64,000 nt of DNA from Phialophora verrucosa (lineage: Eukaryota; Ascomycota; Eurotiomycetes; Chaetothyriales; Herpotrichiellaceae). The stretch covers positions 1,116,001 to 1,180,000 of the forward strand of contig MSED01000004.1 of the NCBI GenBank assembly GCA_002099365.1, written 5' to 3'. This document shows positions 1-12,101 of this stretch, one piece after another. The notes under the pieces are model-generated. The model was not told where the DNA came from. It searched no databases and saw only the letters and a list, made by a program, of their open reading frames with translations. Position numbers and translations under genes: made by a program. Position 1 is the first letter of the stretch. Every line of letters starts with the position of its first letter.

Positions 1-1512
1 AAAGCGCCATAAGAGCCGTAGATGCCCAGTGGAGCGGTGAATGCCATGGCTGTGTCTGGCACGTTTTGCGCACGGCGGGCTCTGACAAAGTAGATGTGCG
101 TGACGAGGATGGATATCCAGGTCAAAAGTCCGAAGATTGTCGTCAGATTGACGAAATACCCGAAGACGGTCTTGCTATCGTCGGAGACATTCATGAATGC
201 CAGGAGAGCAAATGCGGCGGAGAGTCCCAGTGCATAAATGGGCACGCCTCTCGCGTCTGTGCGCTTGAAGATCCGGGGAGCGCTGCCTTCGGAAGCGAGA
301 CCGTAGAGTGTCCGGCTGGCGATGTACAGGTCGGAATTGGAGGCGGAAAAGACGAAGAGGAGGATACACCCGTTCAGGAGTCCAGGTAGGGCGCTGATAC
401 CGGCGAGTTTGACGGCGACCACGAAGGGGGATGCTGAGGCGGAAGAGGAGGCTTTATTGGCGAACGCCAATTCTTCACTGTTGTAAGGCACCAGCATGCC
501 CAGGAGCAGAACGCTCACGCAGTAGAAGAGCACGATCCGGTAGAAGGTCAGCTTGATGGCGCGGGGAATCGTCTTTCGCGGATTTTGGGCTTCGCCGACG
601 GTGACGCCCACTAGCTCAGTTCCGAGATATGCGAATGTCGCTGTGACCATGGTTGACCAGAATGCGAGGAAACGGCCCGTAGCGCCTTCGTCAATATACT
701 CGGCAAATGCGCCAGGGTCGTTCCAGTAACGGAAACCCTTTCGGTCGTGGTCTGGTCCACCTCCCAAGGCGAGCACGAGGGAGAGGATGATGAGGCCAAC
801 TATGACAATGACCTTGATGGTTGAGAGCCAGAATTCGAACTCGCCAAAGAAGCGGATGCCGAAGTAGTTGATGCAGACGATGGCGACCCAGAAGACGGCA
901 ATGAAGACACCAGGATTGATACGATCGCGGTCCACCCAGTATTGAATGATCAGCGCTCCTGCAGTCAGCTGATTCGGCGTAACGATGATGTATTTGAACC
1001 AATAGCTATTGCCGTCAGTCAAGTAGATGGCAATCGGGGGCTTGCTGCCTACGTGTATCCCAGAGAAAAGCCTAATGCAGGGTCGCAAAACCTGGCGGCG
1101 TAACCAGTGAAGCCGGAGGACAACGGCAACCAAGCGGCCATCTCACCAAGAGCGCACATAACGAGATAGACGAGGAAGCCGACAACGGTGTAGGAGATGA
1201 AGATCGAGCCCGGCCCCGCTTGAGCCAGAGCTTTACCCGTTCCGATGATCAATCCAGTTCCTGTCCAGCTGGGTTAGATGATGGCGCTGAGTCCCTGTCA
1301 AGGCGTCTGTGTGACAAACCGATGGCACCTCCAATGGCAATCATCGTGATATGCCTGGCCTTCAGTCCGCGATGCAACCGAGTTCCCTCTTGTACTTCAA
1401 CGCCACGAACTGCTCTTTGACTGTCCACGGCAGCGAGGGTCTGCTCTGGGGCGTGCTTCTCCATTGTATCTGCGTCTGGAGAGGATGACGAATACCTGTC
1501 GCGAATAGCCAT
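1..1512 (-). CDS. Amino acid permease (APC superfamily, fungal YAT type), 3' end cut by window edge
   Basis: Proton-coupled plasma-membrane uptake of amino acids is the family role. Three exons are visible: 1512-1320, 1260-1053 and 1005 to beyond position 1. The introns at 1261-1319 (CTAAC branch point) and 1006-1052 (CTGAC) restore one continuous frame. Family hallmarks seen: a hydrophilic N-terminus ending in GLKARHITMIAIGGAIGTGL, which leads into helix 1; the stretch with ALGEMAAWLP; and GGGPDHDRKGFRYWNDPGAF in the loop after helix 5. At least eight hydrophobic helices are encoded before the edge. The GGGPxHDR loop occurs in several general and dicarboxylic (Dip5-like) permeases, so substrate specificity is not assigned. 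The start is the first ATG of the frame. No frameshift is seen across exon 3. Confidence 0.88.
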
Positions 1513-2542
1513 GATGGCTTGATCGTGACCAAAATGGCCAGTCGGAATGTAAAGAGAGGAGGCAAAAGGGTCGAAGAAGCAGGGGCGTGCTTACAGGCAG
1601 ACACTTGTATACTTATCTTGCACAGGTTAGCGAACGTGTCGCAAAACAGGCAGGTCCTTGACTGATCACAAGCTATGAGGCTTGGACACGCATTTGTGTT
1701 ACATTCAGCTGTCAACCCACGCGCTGCGCCAAGTGGTTTCTGGTGTAGCTACCGGGTACAAGATGCGAATATCTTACGTCGCTGCACGACGGAATGGAGC
1801 GAAGCCAGGGGATCTGCGGGGTCCGTATCCTCTTGCTGGGTACAGGAGGTGCCAAGATGGGAACCCAAGAAAATACCAAGACGAGTGACGGTGGGGATCA
1901 AGATAAGGACGTCGGTATGACTTAGCTGGACTTAGCAATCGGAAGCCTATTCGTAGAGTAGCACAGGCACTCTCGAAGGTGACAATGGGTGATGAGGGGT
2001 CCTCGAGGTCCTGCAAGTGATGGCTCAAGCGAGGGCGTGAAGCCTTGGTGCACCTCAATGGCGCAGACAAGGTTGACAAGGTTGACAAGATCTTCCAGTG
2101 GCGGTGGCCGAGGTCTTGACCACGATCAAGCTGGCACTACTGGGGCGGACTGGGGCAACCTAGTGCCGTAAGACGACTTGCCAAGTCAGATCTGCACCTT
2201 GGGAAGGGAACTTCTGCAATGGATTCTTGGCCGTGAGGGAAGAGTGTGAAGAGTGAGGCAGGGAAGAGGGAGGGAAGAGGGACAGTTGAACTAGGCAGTC
2301 GTACGAGTCATGCACCAAAATGGATGACTTGGCATGCACGTGATACAGGCTGACCAGCCAATGGTCCGAATGCGGACAACCCGAGAATAGCCGCACATCT
2401 TGCGAAGAATCGATTGCTGCTACGTAGTGTACATGACCTCTCAGAGATGAGTTTTACTCGTAGTGCTACACCTAACGTAGTATCCATCCGTCATCGCTTA
2501 ACCGCTTCCACTTGACCGCAGCAAATCCAGTATGCCAATGCC
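1513..2542. other. Intergenic, upstream of the permease
   Basis: Lies between the permease start and the 3' end of the next gene. It is presumably the permease promoter. No supported gene or repeat was seen; overlapping short open frames on both strands have no recognisable motif. Confidence 0.5.
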
Positions 2543-4258
2543 TTAATTGTTCCAGAACGAATCCCACAGCTGCGACAACCATCCGCCTCCTTCGCCTCCG
2601 CCTGAGCCACCCGCTTGTGGTCCTTCAGTCCACGGATCCGACTCAGCAGAGCCCCAGACATCTTGTCCTTGATTTTCCTCGCCGAAACCGCTGTGAGGAG
2701 ACTGTGAATCGTAGGGTTGGCCATAAGGCTGCTCGGGGGGCTGTTGCTGGGGGCTAGCATCATCGGCCGCAACCTCAGACCTTCGACCCATCCCTCTCTG
2801 CATGGCTTCATAACCGGCCATGGTTCCAGCTCCGGCCATGGCGCCCTCACCCATTCCGGCTGCTCCTCCTGCGGCAGTTCCAACGGCTCGACTAGCTCCT
2901 CCGACAACAGCGCCACCAGCCTCAGCAGCGCCCGCGGCTCCAGCAGCACCGGCGGCCTCACCGGCTCCGGCTGCTCCTGCTCCGGCTGCCCCTCCAGCAG
3001 CTTCTCCGCCACCACCCCCGAGCCAGATGGGGAAGAAACCGTGACTTCCACTGTGACGGGAGAAGTAGTCATAGTCAATCGTGACGGCTGTAGCCAGCAT
3101 TACCGCACGCTGATCAAGGGTCATGCCAAAGTTGCTCCCTCCTAAGACATCTGCATGTGTAAGTTGATCTTGGTTGGATCCAGAGTTCGTGGCCTGGTTG
3201 CTTGATTGATCCTCACGCTCCGCAGAGTCCATTCTCAGGACGTAGCTTCCCGTGTCCGTAAATAATTCTCGACCAAATCCGCGAAATTCTCGGTTGACCG
3301 TTCCAATCTTGCGAAGAGTTTCGTCCCGCAGCGAGAAATCCCAGGAGAGGAAGGGCTCATCTACTCGAGCAAACTGGACGAAGTCGGTGGCAGAGCCGGA
3401 TTGATTGCGTTCAGCGACTTGCTCCTTTTGCACACTCGAAAGGTCTTGGCCACTTATTTTTGACATGGCGCCAGGACCTTGATCACCCAAGGAAAGGTCA
3501 TGGGAAAGAAATAAATCGTACTTGCGGCGCAGGGGCGCCCATTGCGAGTGCGTCTCGCCAATCACACGCATGCTGTCAAGCGGGACTGGTGATATTTGTG
3601 GTTGAGGAGTGAGATCGGGATTGCTTTCAGCAAGCTGGGTAGATGTAGAGGCTTCAAAATTGGACGAGGTGTCCCAAGGATCGTAAACGCGGATTCGTGT
3701 ATTGATCCACGAAAATGGCCTGTGAAATCTCAAGACCTCCCGTGAGTTCCTGTCAAAAACGTGCGTCGTAAAGGCACGGTGTGTATTGAAGAACTGCCTT
3801 CTCATGGTGTGGCCGATACCACCATCATGTTCTGCCATGTAGCCAATATGGTTTCCATGCGGGTCAAGTATAACATATCGATTCGCCTGCTCAAATCCAA
3901 CCAAGAGGTTCATCATCTCGAGTTGCCGCTGAATGACGAGGGCAGATTGGGTGAGGATATCAGCCGCGGGATGATTTGATCTGAGGATGGCTTTTGTATC
4001 TTCGGGTATGTACACAGGAGCGAGGAGGGGATTGTCTTTGGGATCTGTATTGGCTAGGACATCCTCCATCGAAGGAGGCTTCGGGGGCGCCTTTCCCTGC
4101 GTGTCTGATGAGGCACCATGATCCTTCCCGGGCTCTGGCTTCGCTGTCGCCAGGCGCCGGCTGCTCTCACTGAACCTTCTGGAGACAATTGATAAGTATG
4201 TTCGCGACCCGAACGCAGCACAGGCTGGTCGTGACAATAGGACCATGGCTTTCGCCAT
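2543..4258 (-). CDS. Mitochondrial phospholipid-scramblase-family protein (Aim25-like)
   Basis: Single exon, 571 aa from the first in-frame ATG at 4258; the frame extends upstream but without an ATG. The N-terminus is rich in Arg/Ser/Ala with few acidic residues and resembles a mitochondrial presequence, agreeing with the location of yeast Aim25. The scramblase domain runs roughly from residue 100 to 405. It begins with the typical block around LTQSALVIQRQLEMMNLLVG and holds FEQANRYVILD and the RQFFNTHRAFTTHVFD region. After it comes an Ala/Gly-rich low-complexity tract (about residues 410-470) and a Gln/Pro/Gly/Ser-rich tail ending in Trp and Asn. The tail is unusual in length and composition for the family. 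Biochemical activity of fungal members is not well established, so only family membership is claimed. Confidence 0.85.
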   Translation of the reverse strand: MAKAMVLLSRPACAAFGSRTYLSIVSRRFSESSRRLATAKPEPGKDHGASSDTQGKAPPKPPSMEDVLANTDPKDNPLLAPVYIPEDTKAILRSNHPAADILTQSALVIQRQLEMMNLLVGFEQANRYVILDPHGNHIGYMAEHDGGIGHTMRRQFFNTHRAFTTHVFDRNSREVLRFHRPFSWINTRIRVYDPWDTSSNFEASTSTQLAESNPDLTPQPQISPVPLDSMRVIGETHSQWAPLRRKYDLFLSHDLSLGDQGPGAMSKISGQDLSSVQKEQVAERNQSGSATDFVQFARVDEPFLSWDFSLRDETLRKIGTVNREFRGFGRELFTDTGSYVLRMDSAEREDQSSNQATNSGSNQDQLTHADVLGGSNFGMTLDQRAVMLATAVTIDYDYFSRHSGSHGFFPIWLGGGGGEAAGGAAGAGAAGAGEAAGAAGAAGAAEAGGAVVGGASRAVGTAAGGAAGMGEGAMAGAGTMAGYEAMQRGMGRRSEVAADDASPQQQPPEQPYGQPYDSQSPHSGFGEENQGQDVWGSAESDPWTEGPQAGGSGGGEGGGWLSQLWDSFWNN

Positions 4259-5289
4259 CTCCTCGAACTGCCGCGAATGAATTCGCAAGACAAGTCCAAG
4301 CTGGGATGTGAGACACAAGAACCGTATGCTCTTAGCCTGTGTAATGTTAGGGCACAGCAGTCATCTCACGCATCTCTAGCAAGCACAATCGCGAGGCGCA
4401 CCTCCCTGCGGCTCAGTCTCGCCTTGCCCTTTGAAAGAGACATTTCCGTTGGAGAAAGCAGTGGCTACTAGAAGCGTCTCCGCAGAAAGAGGACTCGAAA
4501 GTCGGTATGACGTTGTTCCGAGCCGGGATGGAAGTGACGAACACCAAGCTTGACCAGCTCGCTTGTTTACTTGCAGAGACCAGGACACTCTTGAACACAC
4601 CGAGAGGAATCCCGTGTCATGGAGACCGGAGCGATGGTCTGATTCTAGGGTTCCTGCGCGAACCCGGGTGCCCGGGTATGGCGCAGAGTGAGGGGGACAC
4701 ACGGTGAGGCGGACCCATAGCTATAATGGCTCTGTCTCTTGAACCAGAATCATTTCGGTAAGATGAACCTAGCTAACCGACACAAGGAGGCTGTCCTATA
4801 ACGCGACTTGATGCATTTGTTCGAGGGCCTACCTGGACCTACTATTAACAGCTGTGGAGGAAGGACTTTCAGGGGCCGTAAAATTGATATGATGATTGGC
4901 GGAGAGCTGCGTCAGGCGCCCCGATATAGAAATGGCCTGTTTTATGTCGGACTGGGCATCTCGCCCTAGTCTGCCTTGATTGCTCTACGCCCACACAGAT
5001 TCGTCTAGCACGGGATTATTACCTGGCGCATACAGGGAGCTATGTTAAGATAACCCCATGGGAGTATAGTACCGCGGTAGAGACTTATCCGGGCATGCCA
5101 AGTGCAACGCGCCGCTGTTGGCTGTGAAGTCGTGACACAATAAGCGCAGCCGGATCGACCGCCGAACGGGGCATGGCTGTGGTCACAACATGGGGCGTTC
5201 AAGGTTTCACCGTCAAAATGGATGCCTGCGCCCAAAGGTCAACTTCTCGTCCTTGACCTCACCGTCGCAATTGTCATCGACACCGGAGA
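4259..5289. other. Intergenic, divergent promoter region
   Basis: Separates the scramblase-family gene (minus) from the kelch-like gene (plus), so it should hold both promoters. No other feature can be supported. Confidence 0.5.
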
Positions 5290-7264
5290 ATGCTGGGCGC
5301 ACTGCTTGCGCTCGGCCTCGTTGCCGCCAATGGAGTCAGGGCGGCTCTACTTCGAGACACAATCACAGAATGGTTTTGGCTCTCAAGTGACGACCCCAGG
5401 ATTCTTCATTCGCTGTTTTGATGCTAATGTCTTCTAGCGGTTGCGACCGACAATTTGCTATATATTACTGGGGGCGAGTTCTACGAGACGGATGATACCG
5501 GTGCCAATACAATGTACTATCAAGGAAACACATTGGTGGTAGACCTCATGCAATCGTGGACAAACCAGACCGTCGGAGTGACCTCCGTACCAGGCGCCGA
5601 TGGTATGATCGTAGGTTTATCACCCTCGAAGACGCCGTTTCATCTCTGAAGTGGTCGTCATCATTCTCCCATCATGCCATACCTCTGCTGACCAAACCTT
5701 CAGTACGTGCGACAACCAATGCTCTTCTACGACAAGCCCCGAAACAAAATCAGTCGCTATGGCGGCTGGCCCTACGAAGAATCGGATTTTCCCTCGATAC
5801 TGTGGTCCTTCGATGCCGGGACAAACAACGTTGATTGGAAAAATGAAACTACACCCTCCACGGATGGGCTCTCTGCGAATTCGCCAGGACCGTTCGCTTC
5901 GGCCAACGTCTATACAGACACAACCTTCTATAACTTTGGGGGCAATGTCTTCAAACCAGATTCACTCCCAAACATGACTGTTCTCTCCGGTCAGGTCACG
6001 CGAGACCTGGTTGGACAAGCCTGGACGAATACCACGGCCGATCTGCCAGCTCAGAGCAAGTATCGGACCCAGGCTCGCATGGTGCATGCACCGAACTTCG
6101 GGACGCAAGGCTTTCTGGTGATGGTCGGAGGCGAAAGTCCGCCGACTGAGGCGTCATTCTACGAGACCGGTAGTTTCATGACGGACATGGCCACAATCAC
6201 GCTCTACGACATCGAGGCCGGAACATGGTATACACAGACAGCCACAGGGGAAATCCCACCGCCACGGAGCGAATTCTGTGCCGTCGGAGCAGCTTCAAGT
6301 GACGGGACCACTTTCGAGCTGTAAGCCTTGCCGTTCTTGCCGTCACAGTCCTACTTTTGCTAATGGTCGTTTTTGAAGTTTTGTCTACGGTGGCTCCACC
6401 AACAACACGTTCGACCTGAATGGGCCGGACGACGAAGGCTACCTGAACGTCTACGCCTTGTCACTGCCCGCCTTTCGCTGGTTCAAATCCAACTCCACCA
6501 CCACCGTGCGGCGGGCCTGCAATGCCTGCAACGTCATCGGCAAACGACAGATGGTCTCAATCGGAGGGAGGCTGCCGAGCTCACTGCAAGCACTGGGCGT
6601 GGAACAAGACCCATGGGCAAGCGGGCTGGGTGTTTTCGACATGACGGATTTCAAATGGGTGGATCATTACAATGCCGCGGCCGCGGCTTATGAGAGTCCC
6701 GACGTGGTGCAGAAGTACTACAACAGCAGCTACGAGGTACCCGATTTCAGCGATCCTACTCTAGCATCCGTGTTCGGTAAGTACTCTTTGGACCCTCCGT
6801 GCAGTGACGATTTCCTGACATAGGACGGTGCATCAGCATTTACGCCCCTGGCGAGTTCTACCGACGGCGACGGCAGCAACAATGACAACCCTACCACCAC
6901 ACCCTCGCCAGACGGTTCAAACTCCCCGGAAACACCCAGTAGCGGCTCGAAATCCTCGAGCAGCAACGCGGGCCCCATTGCAGGCGGCGTCGTCGGAGGC
7001 GTTGCCATCATCGCCGCCATAGTCTTGGGCACCTGGTTCTGGCAGCGGCGTCGGAAACAACGAGCCCGTGCCGCGGCCCTAGAAGCCGACGCCAGAGAGC
7101 GCTTCACCAAACCGGAGTTCGAAGCGGCATCGACGCCCATGTTCGAGGTGGACAACAATTCACGGTCGGAAATGGATGCATCCCTGTCACCCAAGCCGCC
7201 CTTGGTCGCCGAGTTGCCCGTCGACATCGAGCATCAACGTTTCCATGGTGCGGCGAAGCGATAG
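5290..7264 (+). CDS. Secreted kelch-like beta-propeller protein with one membrane anchor
   Basis: Five exons (5290-5386, 5438-5610, 5704-6320, 6379-6776, 6837-7264) give 570 aa. The start is chosen because it opens a clear signal peptide (MLGALLALGLVAANGVRA). The ectodomain has kelch-type blades such as LYITGGEFYET, FLVMVGGESPP and LFVYGGSTNNTFD, each with a Gly-Gly pair after a hydrophobic strand, and several Asn-X-Thr/Ser sites. A Ser/Thr/Pro/Asn-rich stalk follows, then a single helix AGPIAGGVVGGVAIIAAIVL, then WFWQRRRK and an about 80-residue cytoplasmic tail. The last intron has two nearby AG sites; only the one at 6836 keeps the frame into the membrane segment. This architecture is widespread in filamentous ascomycetes but its function is unknown; a surface receptor or wall-sensing role is only an inference. 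Confidence 0.82.
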
Positions 7265-8872
7265 GCATTCAAGTGAGTGAGACGGCGCACGTTTCCACAT
7301 AGAGCGTTGGTGTCGGGCGTCTGGGGCATTTGTCTTGTCTATCCCGGGAAAAGCTGTAGCAATAGATCGTGTCCTATCTGCCTGTAGATATTTGCGCGAT
7401 TTTTCCCTGCCTTGACTGCCGTCTCGAGGGCAAAACATAGCTCGATCGGGCTTTCATGTCTGAGGCCCCTGGATGATTTTGTGGCCTGTTACTTGTGAAC
7501 TGTGACTTGTGACTTGAAAATCAAGATTCCTGCGTACTATATCCTGGCAATCTCGAGTGGTTGGTTATAGCCGGTCTCATCCCTGTTTCGCCATCCCGCC
7601 AAAGTGTTTTGCGCCATTTCCTCTCACTACTCGATCTGAAGGGTTTACAGTGTGTACCAATCCGCACTGGGCCCCCAACGTTCGACCGCCAACTTGGCGC
7701 AACTCGGGGCCAAGTGTGTGTGTGTCGACATGAGACTAGCACGCATCCCGCACACGGGATGTCCTCACGTGCTGTTTCCGAGGACTCGGTATGATAACCA
7801 TATCGGATTGAAAGTCACGGTCGGAATCTAATACCGTCCCCCATTACTCCGCACACACTCGATCTTAACGCCAGATTGACCAGCCGGTCACTGGCCGACT
7901 TGGCCCTGCGTAATCATGTATCCGGTGTGCGCAGTATGGTCCTCCTATCGGACATATACAGTAGTTTGGGCAACAAGACAGTATACCCTTCCACCCCTGA
8001 TCTTGCTCATTGGTGTCTAATTACGTGTATGGCCGCCTCGGAGGATCGACGTAGCAATTAGGTATTAGGCACTAGGAGTCTAGACGAGTACTGTGCACAG
8101 TAAGCGTCAAGTGGATTATTAAATACCGTACCTCACCTCGGTAGTCGAGTGCGCATGGGTATACGAGGACTGCAGACTGTTGCGGGCGTAGCACTGTCAG
8201 TACCCTGTAAGGAGAATATACCTCCACGTTCTATTGACAGTCCAATCATTGGGGTCGCTATACGAATGCTGCTCCTCCGTCGCCGCTTGGCACATAGTCT
8301 ATACATACTCTGGACCCGATCTCACAGTCTGACATCTGCCGGCTGTGTGTCTCCACACTCGCTCGCCTGGTATTACGGAGTAGTTATGCTTGCGATTGGA
8401 GGATGCGTTATGATAAGGCTGACACTTGGCTTTTTTAACTCTTGGACTATTACTTCTGTGCGTATTCGTTTTTAGTACTACTCGGATGGGTCACTGTTTA
8501 GTACAGTACGGTGCGGGGGACGGGCTATCCTGTCGAGGATTTCGCGCAGACCAAAGGACAGGGTTCGGCCAGGATACCCAATTACCCACCAGTTACTCTA
8601 CTGTGTTGTATCGGGGGTGCATGGTTTCCCCGGGGTAGGCGACGCCCCGATCGCAAGTCGGAGCGAATTCGGCGGAGTCATATTAAACGCGGTGGGTGGG
8701 TACCGATATATATGGATGTCGTCAGAAACCAGGCAAACGCGAAGATCCAGTCATTCTACAGGAAGGAGAACGAAGGAGTCTCAATGGGGCGTACTGCGAA
8801 ATGTGTATTGTAAAACGTAATTAGAGTCTGTTTGTGAGGAGCTAGCTCACCCAGTCAAGGCATCCCTCCTGC
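7265..8872. other. Intergenic between convergent genes
   Basis: About 1.6 kb between the 3' ends of the kelch-like gene and the P450. Many short overlapping frames are present, none with a domain, a spliceable chain or coding-like codon use. It is long for a 3'-3' gap. Confidence 0.5.
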
Positions 8873-11036
8873 TCACACGGTCGCCCTCTCCAGTCGAACA
8901 TAGCACATCTTAGGGTGTCTCGCCAGCTTACTCAGCGCCGCAAAGCTGCTCACGCGTTCCGGCGTCTCCTTCAGCTCAAAATTCCAAATCATCATGACAA
9001 TGATAATGCGCAGTTGCAGATAAGCCAACCTGCGGCCGAAGCAGCCCCTGGGGCCGAGGCCGAACGCCAGGTGTGGGCCGGCGTGGGCGTCGAACTCTTC
9101 CCTGCCGTTCTCGTCCCGGACGAGCCAGCGTTCGGGGCGGAAGGCCTGCATATCGGCTTCGTCAGGCGTCCATTGGCCGACTTGGTTCTTGGCTTCGAGG
9201 CTGGACTTGCTGCGCCTGGAGTTGTCGATCGGGAGGGGAGGGGAGAGGTAGCCCGGGCCGTTTTGCATGAGGAAGACGTCTGTGCCTCTGGGGATGTCGT
9301 GGCCCAAGACCGTGGTATCGACGGTCGCCGTGCGGACACTGCCGTTGAAGAGTTGTGCCGTGCGGTTCATCTCCTCGATAACGGCGTCGAGGTATGGGAT
9401 CGGGATCTTGACGATTTCATCTACAGTCGGGTTACGTTGTTCGGCTGCTGCGGCTGTGTAGGCGGCGCGAAGGCGGGAACGGAGTGTGGATTGTGCTTCT
9501 TGCGCGAAAGCAATGTGTTTGACTGCCCAAGTTAAGGTCGCTATTGAGGACTCGTCAGAGCCGAACCTTGCACGACCGGAATTTGAGGCGCAGTGCAGGC
9601 GTAGGCGTGGATGAAGAATGAAGAGAATGGAGGACAAATGATTGTGTTACGAGGCGTGAGTACAAGGAAAACTTACCGCTGGTGGTATCATGGCCGCCGA
9701 TAATGAAGCCGAAGAGCTATGTCAAGGTCAGCCTCTTGCATGGGAACTTAACCCTCGCACACCTTACCTCATCGTAGATAGATCTTGAATTGTAGACAGG
9801 CAAGCGTCCCTCTTTCTTTGCAGCAGCCGCCTCACGCAGCAGGATGTCGTCTAGGGCTGAGTTTTTCGCCTGCTTTCCAGAATTTACCCTCTCAACGGCC
9901 TCGTTGATCATATTCGTGAAGTGTTTCTCCTTGTCTGCTCTCGCTTTTCGCATGTAGGGCAGTTGGCGTAGGACCCAGTGAGCGAATCTGGGAAAAGGAG
10001 CCTTGATTGATGTCTCTAAAGATTCGGTGAGGACGGAGATGGCTTCAAATGCAGCTGGGCGGCCGAAGTGCGGGAACTCGATGGGCTCGTCCGGAGACTG
10101 TGGTGCAGAAACTGGGCTTGACGAAAGCACCTTTAGCTGTGCAACAGTGTTGCTATCCTGCATGTCGAGTCCGAACGTTGTAGCAAAGATGACATCAAGC
10201 GCGACATTGTAGATATCCTCGTCTGCGCGGAATGCATGTCCCCGGGCAATCCGAGCCTTGAGATCCCAGAGCTGCACGAATTTCTCGTCGTTGGCGTAAA
10301 TCTGCCGGGCAGCGACTTCATGAAGGAAGGCCGGAGTCATCAAGTCCTTCAGAAGGTTGCGGTGCGTCTTGAAACGGTCTTCGGAAGACTTGAAGCTGAT
10401 GTGCATGTCGGGCATAAGGCCACTGAACACATCTGTTGTACCCCACATGTTAGCATCACTGGTAGAACAAGGCCCGAAACAGACCTCTTCTGGCTGCCGC
10501 CAGCCGCTCAGGCCTACAACCAGAATTGTTCGAGTAAACGTGACAGGAGCAGGGGAGCTTACCAGCTGTGAAGTCGGCACGGTCAAACTCCTTGGTCCCT
10601 GGGGAAATGTCAAAAGCTTGTCTCAGGACGCACGGAAACTGGGAGAACAGGGGGAAGAAAGGACAGACGGGTATCACATCACAGTCGTGCAAATACCTCG
10701 TCTTCAGGATACAGGTTTCGAGGATGAGGAACACTTACGGCGAAGGAGAATGTCCTGTGCCTCTCGATGGTCGCTTACAACGACCCACGGCTTGGAGAAT
10801 GGGCGGCCCCAGACTTGGACTACCGGAGACTGGTGTTTCCTGGTTTGGTCGGCAACCCACGGCCAAATCTCCTGCGTTCGACTGATGTACGACATCATTT
10901 CAGGCACATCTCCAAGGAGCGAGCGAGCTGCCGACTTGTTGTAGGGAATGCCGGGGATAGGCTTGGGCAAGAGCCTACGGTAGCTGAAGTATAGGAAGAT
11001 ACAGCAGGCCACAATAAGCACGATAATAGATGTCAT
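8873..11036 (-). CDS. Cytochrome P450 monooxygenase, membrane-anchored
   Basis: Five exons (11036-10739, 10598-10563, 10432-9768, 9716-9677, 9540-8873) give 568 aa. The start at 11036 is preferred because it opens directly into the membrane anchor (MTSIIVLIVACCIFLYFSYR); the next in-frame ATG upstream, at 11102, adds 22 polar residues. A Pro-rich hinge (LPKPIPGIPY) follows. Diagnostic motifs: the I-helix oxygen-activation site as IIGGHDTTS, assembled across the fourth intron; an ExxR motif as EMNR; and the haem loop FGLGPRGCFGRR with Cys513 as the expected thiolate ligand. It oxidises an unknown small molecule at the ER with electrons from a P450 reductase. It diverges from the ABCA transporter across a 1.5 kb gap, so co-regulation and a shared detoxification or metabolite role are plausible but unproven. 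I do not assign a CYP family. Confidence 0.9.
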
Positions 11037-11217
11037 TGCCGGCTTTGTCTCGAGGACAGGACGGCCCAAATGGTCTGCTATAGCCTCGAATCGTCTTTGC
11101 ACGTGTTTTTGGGCTTCGTCACAAGTAGGATATGAAAGAGCAGCCTATCTGGAGGCCGTCTGAAGAATATACTCGGGGCAGAGAAACATGTATTAGCAAG
11201 GAAATGGACCTGCCGGG

Positions 11218-11223
11218 TATATA
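11218..11223 (-). promoter_or_regulatory. Possible TATA box of the P450 gene
   Basis: TATATA about 180 bp upstream of the chosen P450 start, at a reasonable distance for a fungal TATA element. The motif is self-complementary and short, so this is weak. Confidence 0.3.
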
Positions 11224-12069
11224 AGCAGTCTCACGAGCGGACTCAGTCCCCAAGCCCAAGGGAGGCCTTGTAAGAAGTTCCATGCCCAGAGGCAGGCTCA
11301 CCATTGCCATGTAAGGACGCCGTGCCCGACTGGTAGAACGCACTGTCGTGCTAAACAAACTTGAGCAACTGAGACGTCGCGACGAAGTAACCATAACATG
11401 GTGGAACCCACGCTGACAAGTTCTTTCGAGAAGCAAGACTAGCGTCGGGACGCCAGGACTGGGAGTATGTTGTTGAGATACACCCGCCGTGTGTCCACCC
11501 TCAGCAGCCTGGGTACTTACCGGTGTGGCCCAGTTATGTGAACGTGGCGAGGATAGGGAATAATCTGACAAGAGGACCCATCAGGCTAGAATGTGACAGC
11601 CTAACGGTAGACGTGATGACGAGATGCTCAAGCATGATCTGGGTTGCGAGCCACAGAGATATCGTAAGTCTTGCCATCTGGTGTCGCTGGGGCTCATGGG
11701 GTAGGGTTGGAATGCTGACATTATCACCGTGCGGTCTCCTCGTGCGCGTTATATATCGTCAGGCGGCCGCCCTCGAGCCACCCACCTGCTGTGTGGTATT
11801 TTTGCACTTCCATCCCTCACCGCCAGTCGCTGAAATAAAACTCTCAACGATAATCAGACTTGAGCATCGACGCGCAGGCTGTCGGTCCTCGCCATGATGA
11901 CTTCATGTATTAGCCGCCGTCCAGAGAAAGCAAGTGTCGTCCGAACTGGAGTAGTAGTGGTTGCGAATCGACGGAAGTCTTACACGAGTTCGGCGCGAGT
12001 CGCAGCATTTACTTAATCGGTGCTTCGCCTGCCCAGACTGCTTTATGTACTCATGCTCTTACCCGGACA

Positions 12070-12101
12070 CGTGCCGGAGTGCCCGGTAGGTGCCCGGCAC
12101 G
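12070..12101. repeat. Short inverted repeat in the P450/ABCA promoter region
   Basis: Perfect 8 bp arms, CGTGCCGG at 12070-12077 and CCGGCACG at 12094-12101, with a 16 bp spacer that contains two further GCCCGG copies. It sits about 430 bp upstream of the ABCA start. It could be a dimeric zinc-cluster regulator site or a chance GC-rich palindrome. Confidence 0.35.

Noticed and set aside
2491..3145. Long open frames opposite and alongside the 3' part of the scramblase-family gene
   Set aside because: They are by-products of the Ala/Gly-rich repeat composition; low-complexity translations without motifs.
8511..8813. 100-codon open frame in the kelch/P450 gap
   Set aside because: No ATG-supported start with coding-like codon use and no similarity recognised.
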